Origin: Bog-950 sp046329535
GTDB lineage: Bacteria > Bacteroidota > Bacteroidia > Chitinophagales > LD1
Length of the DNA stretch: 64,000 nucleotides
NCBI GenBank assembly: GCA_046329535.1
Contig: JAXLUN010000002.1
Location: forward strand, 558,001 to 622,000
Direction: 5' to 3'
Each line of letters begins with the position of its first letter. Position 1 is the stretch's first letter. The notes under the pieces are model-generated. The model searched no databases, was not told where the DNA came from, and saw nothing but the letters and a program-made list of their open reading frames with translations. Below, piece by piece: positions 1 through 9,176 of this stretch. The translations under genes and the position numbers were made by a program.

Positions 1-1576
1 CTTCGGTGCCGTCATCTTCGTAATTATGATTCACCGAAACCTTCATCGGGCGCGGTTTTTTCATAAACTCATGGCCACGGTTGGTTATTTTAAGTAAGCC
101 ATACTGCTCAATGTCTTTATCTAAAAGCCCAGCCATCATCGAGTGACGGATAACGGAGTTCCAATGATGTTCATCTTTATCAGCCCCTTTACCAAACCAA
201 GGCTGCTTGTCGTATTTAAAGTCGGTAATTTCTTTTCCTTTTTTACCAATCAAAAGTTTGGTTACGTAAGGCAGGTCGTGGTTTTCTTTTACACCCTTAA
301 TAATCTCGAGGGCCAGTTTGGTGTCTTCGGTAATGTCAATTTTCTCTTTCGGATTTTTGCAGTTGTCGCACATGCAGTTACAATCCTGAGCATTAAACTC
401 CTCACCAAAATAATGCAATAGAAACTTTCTACGGCATTCTGCCGACTCAATATAAGCAACGGTTTCGTTGATCAGTTGGATATTCCGTTCGCGCTCGGCT
501 ACTGATTTGTCGCGCAAGAGTTTTTCCAGCTTAGAAATATCCTTATAGCTGAAATAAACCACACATTCACCATCCAGTCCGTCTCTTCCAGCGCGGCCTG
601 TTTCCTGATAGTAGTTCTCTAAACTCTTCGGAATATCGTAGTGAATAACGAAACGAATGTCCGGCTTATCTATACCCATTCCGAAGGCGATAGTGGCTAC
701 AATCACATCCAGCTCCTCCATCAAAAAGGCATCCTGAGTTTGTGTGCGCACTTTACCATCAAGCCCGGCATGATAAGGCTGCGCTTTGATACCGTTGGCT
801 CGTAAAATTTCGGCCAATTCATCGCAGGTTTTGCGGTTAATAACATAAATAATTCCTGATTTGCCGGGCCGTTGCTTAATAAACTGAACCATGTTCTTAA
901 TGGCCAGTTGGGGTGTTTTCTTGGGTCTGATTTCGTAAAACAGGTTAGGCCGGTTAAAGGAGGAAATAAAAACGTTTGGCTTTTTCAGCTCCAGTGTTTT
1001 TACGATATCGCTCTGCACCTTGGGTGTTGCTGTTGCAGTAAGGGCTATAATGGGAAATTTCTGTTTCAGGGCATGGATGATTTCACGTATTCTGCGGTAC
1101 TCCGGTCTGAAATCGTGTCCCCATTCTGAAATACAATGGGCTTCATCTACAGCAATAAAACTCACTTTTACTTCTTTAAACAGGTCAACCGTATCCTGCT
1201 TTGTGAGGGTTTCAGGAGCTACATACAACATTTTGGTTTTTCCACCCTTAATATCCTGAATTACTACATTGCGCTCAGTGCGGTTAAGAGAGGAATTCAA
1301 AAAGTGGGCAATGCTGTCTTTTTCAGAATAATTGCGCACCAAATCAACCTGATTTTTCATAAGAGCAATAAGTGGGGAAATGATAATAGCCACCCCCTCG
1401 CTCATAATAGCGGGCAATTGGTAGCAAACCGATTTTCCCCCACCGGTGGGCATAATAACGAACGTATCCTGCCCGGCCAGCACCGATTTAATAACCGCTT
1501 CCTGTGTTCCTTTAAATTTATTAAATCCAAAAAACTCCTGTAATGCCTCCTGGGGTGTCATATCACTTATCTCCAT
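1..1576 (-). CDS. recQ: ATP-dependent DNA helicase RecQ (C-terminus outside window)
   Basis: Superfamily 2 3'-5' DNA helicase used in recombinational repair and fork processing. About 525 N-terminal residues are visible; the gene runs off the left edge. Seen: Walker A TGGGKS (about residues 44-49), DEAH at 144-147 followed by CISEWGHDFRPEY, motif VI QETGRAGRDG (about 324-333), and the RecQ zinc-binding cysteines at about 381, 399, 401 and 404, then the start of the winged-helix RQC region. An HRDC domain would lie beyond the edge. ATG at 1576 is chosen; an in-frame ATG at 1561 is an alternative. It is divergent from manC across a 251-bp gap. Identification is secure. Confidence 0.95.
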   Translation of the reverse strand, partial: MEISDMTPQEALQEFFGFNKFKGTQEAVIKSVLAGQDTFVIMPTGGGKSVCYQLPAIMSEGVAIIISPLIALMKNQVDLVRNYSEKDSIAHFLNSSLNRTERNVVIQDIKGGKTKMLYVAPETLTKQDTVDLFKEVKVSFIAVDEAHCISEWGHDFRPEYRRIREIIHALKQKFPIIALTATATPKVQSDIVKTLELKKPNVFISSFNRPNLFYEIRPKKTPQLAIKNMVQFIKQRPGKSGIIYVINRKTCDELAEILRANGIKAQPYHAGLDGKVRTQTQDAFLMEELDVIVATIAFGMGIDKPDIRFVIHYDIPKSLENYYQETGRAGRDGLDGECVVYFSYKDISKLEKLLRDKSVAERERNIQLINETVAYIESAECRRKFLLHYFGEEFNAQDCNCMCDNCKNPKEKIDITEDTKLALEIIKGVKENHDLPYVTKLLIGKKGKEITDFKYDKQPWFGKGADKDEHHWNSVIRHSMMAGLLDKDIEQYGLLKITNRGHEFMKKPRPMKVSVNHNYEDDGTE

Positions 1577-1791
1577 AACCGTAAATTTTTGTTCAAACTA
1601 ATTAGATAAACCTGCTTCTATATCGTGTATGGTTTGAATGCTGTTTCAATTTAAAAACTTTTTTTAAAAAGGGATGGCGAATTTATAAACAACTTTTAAA
1701 GCAAACAGCCTGTTAAAGAATATTGTGAAGTACATAATTGAGCGCTTATTTTTCAGAAATTATCGGGGCTATTAGAATTTACAAAATGATG

Positions 1792-1799
1792 TAGGTTTG
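1792..1799 (+). promoter_or_regulatory. Putative -7 promoter element of manC
   Basis: TAGGTTTG is a perfect match to the Bacteroidota -7 consensus TAnnTTTG, 28 bp upstream of the manC ATG. No good -33 TTTG is visible at the expected spacing, so this is a moderate call. Confidence 0.45.
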
Positions 1800-1827
1800 C
1801 GCACCTTTTGAATAAACAGACATACTA

Positions 1828-2907
1828 ATGAGCAACACCTATGTTGTAATAATGGCCGGAGGAATCGGCAGTCGTTTCTGGCCAGAGAGCAGAGTAGCTA
1901 AACCCAAGCAGTTTCTGGACATACTCAATACCGGTAATACACTGATTCAAATGACCTATAACCGGTTTTTGAATATTATACCGGCCGAAAATATTTATGT
2001 GGTAACCTCTAACGACTATGAGGCGCTGGTGAAAGAACAATTACCCAATCTGGCCGATTCGCAAATTTTAAAAGAGCCGGTTAGAAGAAACACCGCCCCC
2101 TGTGTAACCTATGCCTGCGATAAGATTTATGCCAAAGATAAATCGGCCACTATCATTATTGCCGCCTCTGACCATTTAATACTGGAAGAGCAGAAATTTC
2201 TGGATGTAGTGAAGAAATGTGTTGATTTTGTGGAGGAAAATCCTTACCTGCTTACTATTGGTATTAAGCCATCGAAACCGTCTACGGGTTATGGCTACAT
2301 ACAGTATGAAGAGGAGGGCTCCAACAAAGGTTTTTATAAGGTGAAAACGTTTACCGAAAAGCCTTCTCTGGAAATTGCCAAAACATTTTTGAAGAGCGGA
2401 GATTTTTTATGGAACAGCGGCATGTTTGTATGGAAGGCGAAATCTATTTTGCAGGCTATCGTAAAATACCTTCCCGAAGTGGCTGAAGTGTTTCGTGAAG
2501 GACAGAAACATTACTACCAGTCTACCGAAGAAAATTTTATTCAAAACGCCTACTCCCTTTGCACCAATATTTCCATTGACTACGGGGTGATGGAAAAAGC
2601 AGAAAACGTTTATACTATTCCCGCCCAGTTTGGGTGGAGTGATATAGGTTCCTGGGATTCTTTGTATGAGGTATACGAGCACGATTATCTGGGTAATGCC
2701 GTTGCCGGTAAGAATGTGAAGATTTATGACTCATCTAACAACATGATTATGGTGCCGAAGAATAAGCTGGTTGTATTGCAGGGCCTCAGCGGCTATTGTG
2801 TTATAGACTCGGGCGATGTATTGCTGGTTTGTGAAAAATCGAAAGAGCAGGAAATAAAACAGATAACCGTTGACCTGAAAGTAGCAGACCTGGATAAATA
2901 TCTTTAA
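1828..2907 (+). CDS. manC: Mannose-1-phosphate guanylyltransferase
   Basis: Makes GDP-mannose from mannose-1-phosphate and GTP, the donor for mannosylated or fucosylated surface glycans. The 359-residue protein has the nucleotidyltransferase signature AGGIGSRFWPESR at residues 10-22, PKQF at 26-29, EPVRRNTAP at 83-91, ASDH at 113-116, GYGYI at 154-158, FTEKP at 175-179 and WNSGMF at 195-200. It lacks the C-terminal cupin phosphomannose isomerase domain of the roughly 470-residue bifunctional enzymes, so it is the monofunctional form. ATG start lies 28 bp after a TAGGTTTG element. No neighbouring sugar-nucleotide genes are present. Confidence 0.92.
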   Translation: MSNTYVVIMAGGIGSRFWPESRVAKPKQFLDILNTGNTLIQMTYNRFLNIIPAENIYVVTSNDYEALVKEQLPNLADSQILKEPVRRNTAPCVTYACDKIYAKDKSATIIIAASDHLILEEQKFLDVVKKCVDFVEENPYLLTIGIKPSKPSTGYGYIQYEEEGSNKGFYKVKTFTEKPSLEIAKTFLKSGDFLWNSGMFVWKAKSILQAIVKYLPEVAEVFREGQKHYYQSTEENFIQNAYSLCTNISIDYGVMEKAENVYTIPAQFGWSDIGSWDSLYEVYEHDYLGNAVAGKNVKIYDSSNNMIMVPKNKLVVLQGLSGYCVIDSGDVLLVCEKSKEQEIKQITVDLKVADLDKYL

Positions 2908-2918
2908 ATTCATTATTG

Positions 2919-2952
2919 AACGAATGAAGGAACTGGACCAATTTCATTCGTT
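2919..2952. terminator. 10-bp inverted repeat between manC and the aminotransferase gene
   Basis: AACGAATGAA (2919-2928) and TTCATTCGTT (2943-2952) form a perfect 10-bp stem with a 14-nt loop, 12 bp after the manC stop codon. The run that follows (TTAATCCGTTTTGTTTC) is only moderately T-rich, so it may be a weak terminator of manC or an operator or leader structure for the next operon. Confidence 0.4.
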
Positions 2953-2990
2953 AATCCGTTTTGTTTCATACAAACTATTTCTGGAAAAAG

Positions 2991-4145
2991 ATGAATTTCC
3001 CTTCTTCTATAAATTCTAAATTACCTAATGTAGGCACCACCATTTTTACAGTGATGAGTGCTCTGGCTAAAGAGCATAATGCCATTAATCTTTCGCAGGG
3101 TTTCCCAGATTTTAACCCGCATCCGGTTTTAATTGAAGAAGTGACAAAGGCTATGCGCAGCAACCAGAATCAGTATGCGTTGATGGCCGGTAATATATCG
3201 CTGCGTGAGCAGATTGCAGAAAAGGCCGAATCACTTTATGGCGCTCAAGTGAATGCAGATACCGAAATTACAGTTACAGCCGGAGGAACCCAGGCAATTT
3301 TTACGGCCATCCTATCAGTAATTCGCGAAGATGATGAGGTTATTCTCTTTGCTCCTGCCTATGACAGTTATGGCCCAGCCATTGAATTAGCCGGAGGCAA
3401 AGCAATTTTCTATGATATGGAATCGCCAGACTTTAAAATTGACTGGCAAAAAGTGAAGCGTCTGGTTACTCAGCGCACCAAAATGATTATTATTAACACT
3501 CCCCATAACCCCTCGGGCACCACTTTGAAGCAGGCCGATATGCTGGAATTAGAGAAGCTGACCAAGGGCAGCGATATCATGATTATAAGCGATGAAGTGT
3601 ATGAGCACATCCTGTTTGATGATATGAAACATGAGAGCGTGTTACGTTATCCTAAACTTGCCGAGCGCAGTTTTGTTGTTGGTAGCTTTGGAAAAACATA
3701 TCACAGCACAGGATGGAAAATCGGTTACGCTATTGCTCCTGAAAACCTGAGCAAAGAGTTTAGAAAAGTACATCAGTTTAATGTATTTAGTGTGAACTCC
3801 ATTGCGCAAGCAGCCTTTGCCGAAATTCTTAAACGCAAAGAACTGTATCTGGAGCTGAGTAATTTTTACCAGCAAAAACGAGATTTTTTCAGAAAAGCGA
3901 TTCGCTCCTCCAGATTTAACCTGCTCGCTTGCGAAGGCACCTATTTTCAATTGGTTTCTTACAGTAAAATAAGCGATGAGCGCGACTTGGAATTTGTAAG
4001 ACGAATGACCAGAGAGTTTGGTGTAGCGGCTATTCCCATATCGGTATTTTACCGGCATAATATTGACCATAGCATTATCCGGTTTTGTTTTGCTAAAGAG
4101 GAAGAAACACTGAAGCGAGCCGCAGAAAAAATTTCAAGAATGTAA
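2991..4145 (+). CDS. Methionine/glutamine-type PLP aminotransferase (YbdL/KAT family)
   Basis: Fold-type I PLP aminotransferase of the methionine aminotransferase/kynurenine aminotransferase (YbdL) group, 384 residues. Seen: SQGFPDF near the N-terminus, the substrate/PLP-binding NTPHNPSG (about 169-176), SDEVYEH with the PLP Asp near 201, and the PLP lysine in GSFGKTYHSTGWKIGY (Lys about 235). An open frame extends to a TTG at 2961, but ATG at 2991 matches the family start. The stop overlaps the next start by one base (TAATG). Family members transaminate 2-oxo-4-methylthiobutyrate using glutamine, which fits the amidase encoded next. Substrate is inferred from family and context. Confidence 0.85.
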   Translation: MNFPSSINSKLPNVGTTIFTVMSALAKEHNAINLSQGFPDFNPHPVLIEEVTKAMRSNQNQYALMAGNISLREQIAEKAESLYGAQVNADTEITVTAGGTQAIFTAILSVIREDDEVILFAPAYDSYGPAIELAGGKAIFYDMESPDFKIDWQKVKRLVTQRTKMIIINTPHNPSGTTLKQADMLELEKLTKGSDIMIISDEVYEHILFDDMKHESVLRYPKLAERSFVVGSFGKTYHSTGWKIGYAIAPENLSKEFRKVHQFNVFSVNSIAQAAFAEILKRKELYLELSNFYQQKRDFFRKAIRSSRFNLLACEGTYFQLVSYSKISDERDLEFVRRMTREFGVAAIPISVFYRHNIDHSIIRFCFAKEEETLKRAAEKISRM

Positions 4146-4951
4146 TGCCGCAGAAAAATCTTCATGTAACTCTTGTGCAGTCTGATTTACGCTGGGAATA
4201 CACTCCGGCTAATCTGGAGATGTTTACCCGCAAAATCGACACGGTATCAAAAACTGATTTAATCATTCTGCCCGAAATGTTCAGCACAGGCTTCAGTATG
4301 AATACAGAAAAACTTGCTGAAGAAATGAGCGGAACGGCTGTGGAGTGGATGAAGAAAACATCCGCAGAAAAACAATGCGCTGTTTGCGGAAGCATCATGA
4401 TTCATGAACGAAACGAGTTTTTTAATCGCCTGGTGTGGATGCAGGCAAATGGAGAATATGAGGTTTATGATAAGCGCCACCTGTTCTCTCTTTCAAACGA
4501 GCCGGAGGTTTACACAGCCGGAAAAGAAAAGTTGTTGGTTGGGTTAATGGGTTGGAAAATTTGCCCCTTGGTTTGTTACGATTTACGATTTCCTGTTTGG
4601 TCAAGAAACACCAGGTCAGATACCTATGACCTGCTCATATATGTAGCTAACTGGCCGGAGAGAAGAAACCATGCCTGGAAAAGTCTTTTGGTGGCGCGAG
4701 CCATCGAAAATCAATCGTTTGTGGCGGGTGTAAACCGGGTAGGTAATGACGGAAATGGTATATATCATAGCGGAGATTCTATGATTATAGATGCCATGGG
4801 CAAAACACTTTATCATGTCGAAAACCGGGAAGATATTTTTACAATAGAGTTAAGTGCCGAAGCCTTGAATGATACAAGAAAGAACCTACCTTTTTTGAAA
4901 GATGCAGATGACTTTGTAATGAATGAAAAAGCAAAAATTAAAAGCCACTGA
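4145..4951 (+). CDS. Carbon-nitrogen hydrolase, omega-amidase (YafV/Nit2-like)
   Basis: Nitrilase-superfamily amidase of 268 residues with the complete Glu-Lys-Cys triad: Glu44 in LPEMFSTGF, Lys110 in VYDKRHLFS and Cys144 in PLVCYDLRFP. It is closest in appearance to YafV/Nit2 omega-amidases, which hydrolyse 2-oxoglutaramate or 2-oxosuccinamate, the by-products of glutamine- or asparagine-dependent transaminases. The gene is translationally coupled to the aminotransferase (one-base overlap) and to the following small gene (TGATG overlap), supporting a glutamine transaminase/omega-amidase pair that clears the oxo-amide and pulls methionine regeneration forward. The substrate is not proven by sequence. 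Confidence 0.87.
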   Translation: MPQKNLHVTLVQSDLRWEYTPANLEMFTRKIDTVSKTDLIILPEMFSTGFSMNTEKLAEEMSGTAVEWMKKTSAEKQCAVCGSIMIHERNEFFNRLVWMQANGEYEVYDKRHLFSLSNEPEVYTAGKEKLLVGLMGWKICPLVCYDLRFPVWSRNTRSDTYDLLIYVANWPERRNHAWKSLLVARAIENQSFVAGVNRVGNDGNGIYHSGDSMIIDAMGKTLYHVENREDIFTIELSAEALNDTRKNLPFLKDADDFVMNEKAKIKSH

Positions 4952-5313
4952 TGCCCCTGTTAAATGAACATACTAATGAAGAGGATAAGACTTTTACCTT
5001 GCGCTGGTATGAGGTTCGTAACCGGATAAAGAATGAGTTCGGTCAGCGACCGGATATTAATGCCATGCTGTTTCTGATTGGCATGAATGAAGTAGGCATT
5101 GTAAAAGAGAAGTGGGAGAAAGAAGAAAAGCAGGATTTAATGCACGTAGCTATATGTAAGTTGTTTTCTACCGAAGGTTACTTCAATTACCTCGGTAATG
5201 ATGAGGACGGCTGGCCACAGTATGAAACCGTGCAGAATATTCCCAAACTTGTTCTGAAAGAACAGGATACCTTGCTGAAAAAAAAGATTGTAGAATACTT
5301 CGAAAGCCTCTGA
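4951..5313 (+). CDS. Conserved small protein of unknown function, third gene of the aminotransferase operon
   Basis: A 120-residue acidic, soluble protein with no signal peptide, membrane segment or metal motif that I recognise. The N-terminal half is predicted helical (WYEVRNRIKNEFGQRPD, AMLFLIGMNEVGIV) and a DEDGWPQYE segment precedes a helical, lysine-rich C-terminus. The start overlaps the amidase stop (TGATG), so it is translated as part of the operon, and codon use is like its neighbours. The tight coupling suggests a role with the aminotransferase and amidase, but no function can be assigned. It ends 7 bp before the convergent ATPase gene. Confidence 0.8.
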   Translation: MPLLNEHTNEEDKTFTLRWYEVRNRIKNEFGQRPDINAMLFLIGMNEVGIVKEKWEKEEKQDLMHVAICKLFSTEGYFNYLGNDEDGWPQYETVQNIPKLVLKEQDTLLKKKIVEYFESL

Positions 5314-5320
5314 TTAAAAA

Positions 5321-5719
5321 TCAGATTCTGAATTGCATTTCGGTCGTGGCACCGTTGTCTGAAAATACGACCATGTCTGCCAACTGCATCATTAAGAACA
5401 CTCCGCGTCCATGTGTTTTTTCAAGATTCTCAGGCTCAGTTGGATCCGGCAGATTGTTGTAATCAAAGCCGGGGCCCTGATCTTTTACTATAAAGGTTAA
5501 GTTTTTACCGCGACCATCTAATTCGTAATCGATGGTAACATCTTTTTTTGCATCGCATTTATTGCCGTGTATAATGGCATTGTTCGCAGCCTCGGTCAAT
5601 GAAATAAGAATATTGCCGTACACATCATCGCCAATATTAATTTCATTACGAAGCTCGTCAACGAACTTTTCTACAACGGAAATATTTTCGGGTTTAGATG
5701 ATATTTTAAGCGTCTTCAC
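5321..5719 (-). CDS. RsbW/SpoIIAB-like serine protein kinase, anti-sigma-type ATPase
   Basis: A 132-residue GHKL (HATPase_c_2) domain protein with the N box LTEAANNAIIHGN (Glu43, Asn46-47), G1 box DQGPGFD (80-86) and G2 box THGRGVFLM (102-110). Family members phosphorylate STAS-domain antagonists and bind sigma factors (partner switching). No STAS or PP2C partner is adjacent. It begins with GTG at 5719; no in-frame ATG occurs before the upstream stop. The stop is 7 bp from the convergent gene at 5313, and a small palindrome (TCTGATT/AATCAGA, 5309-5325) overlaps both gene ends. Confidence 0.88.
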   Translation of the reverse strand: MKTLKISSKPENISVVEKFVDELRNEINIGDDVYGNILISLTEAANNAIIHGNKCDAKKDVTIDYELDGRGKNLTFIVKDQGPGFDYNNLPDPTEPENLEKTHGRGVFLMMQLADMVVFSDNGATTEMQFRI

Positions 5720-5798
5720 GTCTGCTATTTGAATGGATACGAAAGTAAATTAATTGAACGAATTGCCAAATCTCAAATGTATTGACAATTCACATGGT

Positions 5799-8700
5799 TT
5801 ACGGTTGCTGGATAGTAATGTTTCTAAAATATTTTTCTGCCAGATTTTTGTAATAGGGCCTCAAGCTTGGCGGAACGGTTTTGTATAAATCCACTTCGCT
5901 TTGTCGAGCCTTTAAGTATTCTTCCAGCGAAGGCGGAATTTTTCTACCCGTTTCTTTTCCTGTGTTCGATTCTCTTTCCTGTTTCTGGTCGCGTTCGCGT
6001 TGTGCATTTTCTGCTTCCAGCAACTTGGTTAATATATCCTGTTGGCGTTTCATGGCCTCCGCGGTAAGGTTTTTGTTCACCAGTTCTTTCTCGGTTTGTT
6101 CCATTTGTTTAATGGCCTCACCTAAATTGCCCAGAGAGTTTTTGCCGTCTTTATTCTCCTGCTGATTTATCTTCTCCAACTCTCTGCGTATCTGCGATTG
6201 CATTTGCGCCATCTCTGCAAACTCTTTGCTCATGCCTTGTCCCATCTGTCCGGGCTTTTTGCCTTGTCCTTCTTTCTTCATCATTTCACTCATCTGCTGC
6301 ATTTTGTCTTTCAACTGCTTCTGCATTTTTGAAAGATTAGGCAAACCGTTACCCGGCTTTTTACATTTCATGCACATTTTTGGTGAGCCGCTTTGCTGCT
6401 GCTGCTGTTTCTCGCTTTGTTGCTGCTGCATTTGCTGCAAAGCTTCACTCAGCATCAAGGCCAGGTTGTTATAGCCCATCATGGTAAACTGCTGATTGCT
6501 CATCGCCTTTATCACATTTCTATCTTCCATATCGGCAATGGACTTGGTCAGGAATTTATTGACGTTGGTAATCTCTTTAGTGATAAACGATTTAATACCG
6601 TCCTGTCTGCGGGCTACAGCATACAAACTATCTTCTACCATTTTCGAATTCTCTTTAATGCGCTGTTGCTCCTTCATCAGGTCTACATACATCGGGTTGT
6701 TGATGTTAACGGTTTTAATGTTGGCCATCAGTTTCTCTTCATCAAACGAAAGCTGCACAATGTTTTCGAGTAACTGGCGAATAGCCTGCATGTCTTCGGC
6801 CTCCTGTTCCGAGTCCATCGCCATTTTCATATCCGATAATTTTTGCGAAGCATTCTTCATGTTGTTTGCTGCACTCTTTTGATTTTTAGAAGCCTGCTGA
6901 TTTTGCTTCTGATCCATGTTCTGCTGCGCATCGTCCATTTGCTTCTCGGCAGTTTCCAGGCTTTGCTCTACCTCCTTAAAATCCTGTTCGCTCTTAGTTT
7001 CCTGATTCAGCTTTTTCAGATCTTCCACATCCTTCTTCGCTTCTTTTAAATCTTTGTTCAACTGCTCCTGTTGTTTCTTTAAATCTTCCTGTTGCTTGGC
7101 ATCTTTAGCATCGGCATTCTTCTCGGCCTGTTTCGATAACTCTTCTTGCTTTTCGGCCAGCTTTTCCAGCTTGCTGGCGGTTTCCTGCAGCTTCTGGTCA
7201 AACTCCAGTTTCTTAAACAACTCCAGCATGCGGTCTAATTCCTTTTCGGTTTTCTCGCTGTTGGTTTGCATATCATCCATTTTGTCCAGCGCATCTTTTT
7301 TCTGCATATCCTCCAGCATCTTCTGCAGCTTCTCCATCATTTCTTTCATCTCCTTGTTCATCACCTGCTCAAAAAGCTCCTGAAGGCGTTGCTGTTTCTG
7401 AGCAATTTCCGGACTCACCTCTTTAAACTCGTTTTGTTTTTCGAAGTTGCTGTCCATCTTCTTTTTAATCTCTTCCAGTTGCTGTTGTAACTCTTTTTGC
7501 TTCTCCAGATTTTGATTCAGGTTCTTCTTGTCTTCCCAGTTCATGTTGCTCTTTTCCTGCAACTTATCTTTCATCGCTTCCAAATCTTTCTGCACATCAC
7601 GAGCCTGCTTCATGGCGTCTTTCAATTCCTGTTTCAACTCTTTATTATCTTTCGATAATTCTTTGTTCAGTTCATTCAACGAAGGCATTTCAAAATTCAG
7701 CAGTTCGCTTTTACTCGATTTGCTGCCATGAATACCGTCATTATCCCACACTTCAAAATAGTAGTTGATTTTATCTCCGGGCTTAACTGAAAAATCGGAT
7801 AGTTGCCAGTAGTAAGTGAACCGTGAAGAAGTGCCTGCTGTAAATGGCACTTCTATACTTTTAGTAACCGAGGCGGTAGAGTCTGCGCGCGTTAGCTGAT
7901 AATTAAATGTGAGCCTGCGAAGCCCATAATCATCCGATATTTCACCGATGTAGTAAAAATATTTCTGCGTAGCCGAATCGTTTTTCTCTTTCACTGCTAT
8001 AACCGGATATAAATCAGGGGTTACATTCAACGAGTAAGCCATGCTGTCGGCATTCTGAATGTTTTCGTTCGATACTTTAATAGTGTAAGCAGAGCTTTGC
8101 AAAAACGTTTTGCTGAAAGTAAATTCAGTTTCTCCGGTGCGTTTAACAGTATAAGCCGAATCGCCATTGTTAAATGAAATACCGCTTACATTTTGCGTGC
8201 TGAATTTCCAGCTAAGTTTAGTGCCGGCAGGAATAACCAGGTCGCCCATATTTTTTAAAATTTCATCCTGCTTGCCTGTATAGTCAGGATAGTTACAGGT
8301 CACCTCAAAACCCGTAATGACGGGCTTGGCTACCACTTCAAGAACGTATTCTTTTGACCGGAAACCATTGGCCAGCAACTGAAAAGTGATGGGTTTTTGC
8401 AGGTTGACGAATTCGTAGCTGAACAGATTTTTTTCTTTTTTCTTGAGAGATACCACGGTCTGTGTTTCACCATCACTTAACTGCACTTCTCCGGGTAATA
8501 CATCGCCTTCAATCTTTACTTCCAGAGTAAAGTTTTCAAATTGTAAAGCCTTTAAATCTTTGTTCACTATCACAAACTGAAAAGGCGCTTCTTTTTCAAA
8601 GTAGGTATCGTTATGATATAATCGTTTGGTGCCTTCCTTAATTACATTGGGAGCAGCAATTATGATAAACAGAAAAAGTAACAGTGGGGGTGCCAGATAT

Positions 8701-9176
8701 TTCAGATACTTTTTGTTTTTGCTCAGGTCAACTGCAAACGAGAAATCAATTGGCTTTAGTTCAAAAGCTTTCTGGTCAATGGCCGCTAACAATAACTGCG
8801 ATTCAGTACCGCTGGCGGCCCGGTGCAGTTGCAGAATGTTCAGCAGTTTATCTTTTATCTCGGTAAAGTGGGTGCCAATAATCTGGGCGGCCTGTTCGTA
8901 ACTGATAATTTTTCCCAGCCGGTAATAATGCAGCAACGGCAGCAGAAAAAAATTGGCCGTAAAGGCTACCGATGAAAGCAGAAAGCCAAAGAACAGCACT
9001 TTGCGCAAAGCAGTAGATAGGTAGAAGTAATACTCTAACAGGTTAATTGCCAGAAAAAACGCCAGCACATAAACCAGGCTAAAAATAGCTCCGCGTATCA
9101 GCTGGTTCGTATAATACTTACGAATGAACTGATCGAGTTTACCCACTAATGAATGATATGCCGAAGACTGAGCCAT
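5799..9176 (-). CDS. DUF4175 family membrane-anchored giant coiled-coil protein
   Basis: A 1125-residue protein of the Bacteroidota DUF4175 type, function unknown. Seen: two N-terminal transmembrane helices (about 25-52 and 57-82), a third near 160-178 (YLAPPLLLFLFIIIAAP), an Ig/beta-rich extracytoplasmic part to about residue 500, then several hundred residues of charged coiled coil dominated by Lys, Glu, Gln, Asp and Met. Near residue 930 lies a glutamine-rich stretch followed by a small MCMKCKKPGNG motif that could bind metal. The C-terminus returns to a compact segment (PPSLRPYYKNLAEKYF). ATG at 9176 fits the family N-terminus. The long coil would let it span the periplasm or act as a scaffold (inference). 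Confidence 0.85.
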   Translation of the reverse strand: MAQSSAYHSLVGKLDQFIRKYYTNQLIRGAIFSLVYVLAFFLAINLLEYYFYLSTALRKVLFFGFLLSSVAFTANFFLLPLLHYYRLGKIISYEQAAQIIGTHFTEIKDKLLNILQLHRAASGTESQLLLAAIDQKAFELKPIDFSFAVDLSKNKKYLKYLAPPLLLFLFIIIAAPNVIKEGTKRLYHNDTYFEKEAPFQFVIVNKDLKALQFENFTLEVKIEGDVLPGEVQLSDGETQTVVSLKKKEKNLFSYEFVNLQKPITFQLLANGFRSKEYVLEVVAKPVITGFEVTCNYPDYTGKQDEILKNMGDLVIPAGTKLSWKFSTQNVSGISFNNGDSAYTVKRTGETEFTFSKTFLQSSAYTIKVSNENIQNADSMAYSLNVTPDLYPVIAVKEKNDSATQKYFYYIGEISDDYGLRRLTFNYQLTRADSTASVTKSIEVPFTAGTSSRFTYYWQLSDFSVKPGDKINYYFEVWDNDGIHGSKSSKSELLNFEMPSLNELNKELSKDNKELKQELKDAMKQARDVQKDLEAMKDKLQEKSNMNWEDKKNLNQNLEKQKELQQQLEEIKKKMDSNFEKQNEFKEVSPEIAQKQQRLQELFEQVMNKEMKEMMEKLQKMLEDMQKKDALDKMDDMQTNSEKTEKELDRMLELFKKLEFDQKLQETASKLEKLAEKQEELSKQAEKNADAKDAKQQEDLKKQQEQLNKDLKEAKKDVEDLKKLNQETKSEQDFKEVEQSLETAEKQMDDAQQNMDQKQNQQASKNQKSAANNMKNASQKLSDMKMAMDSEQEAEDMQAIRQLLENIVQLSFDEEKLMANIKTVNINNPMYVDLMKEQQRIKENSKMVEDSLYAVARRQDGIKSFITKEITNVNKFLTKSIADMEDRNVIKAMSNQQFTMMGYNNLALMLSEALQQMQQQQSEKQQQQQSGSPKMCMKCKKPGNGLPNLSKMQKQLKDKMQQMSEMMKKEGQGKKPGQMGQGMSKEFAEMAQMQSQIRRELEKINQQENKDGKNSLGNLGEAIKQMEQTEKELVNKNLTAEAMKRQQDILTKLLEAENAQRERDQKQERESNTGKETGRKIPPSLEEYLKARQSEVDLYKTVPPSLRPYYKNLAEKYFRNITIQQP

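Noticed and set aside
872..1543. Plus-strand open frames across the recQ region
   Set aside because: They are antisense to recQ, which has complete helicase motifs in the other strand.
6226..7490. Several Ser/Cys/Leu/Phe-rich plus-strand frames
   Set aside because: Antisense shadows of the Lys/Glu/Gln-rich coiled-coil part of the DUF4175 gene.
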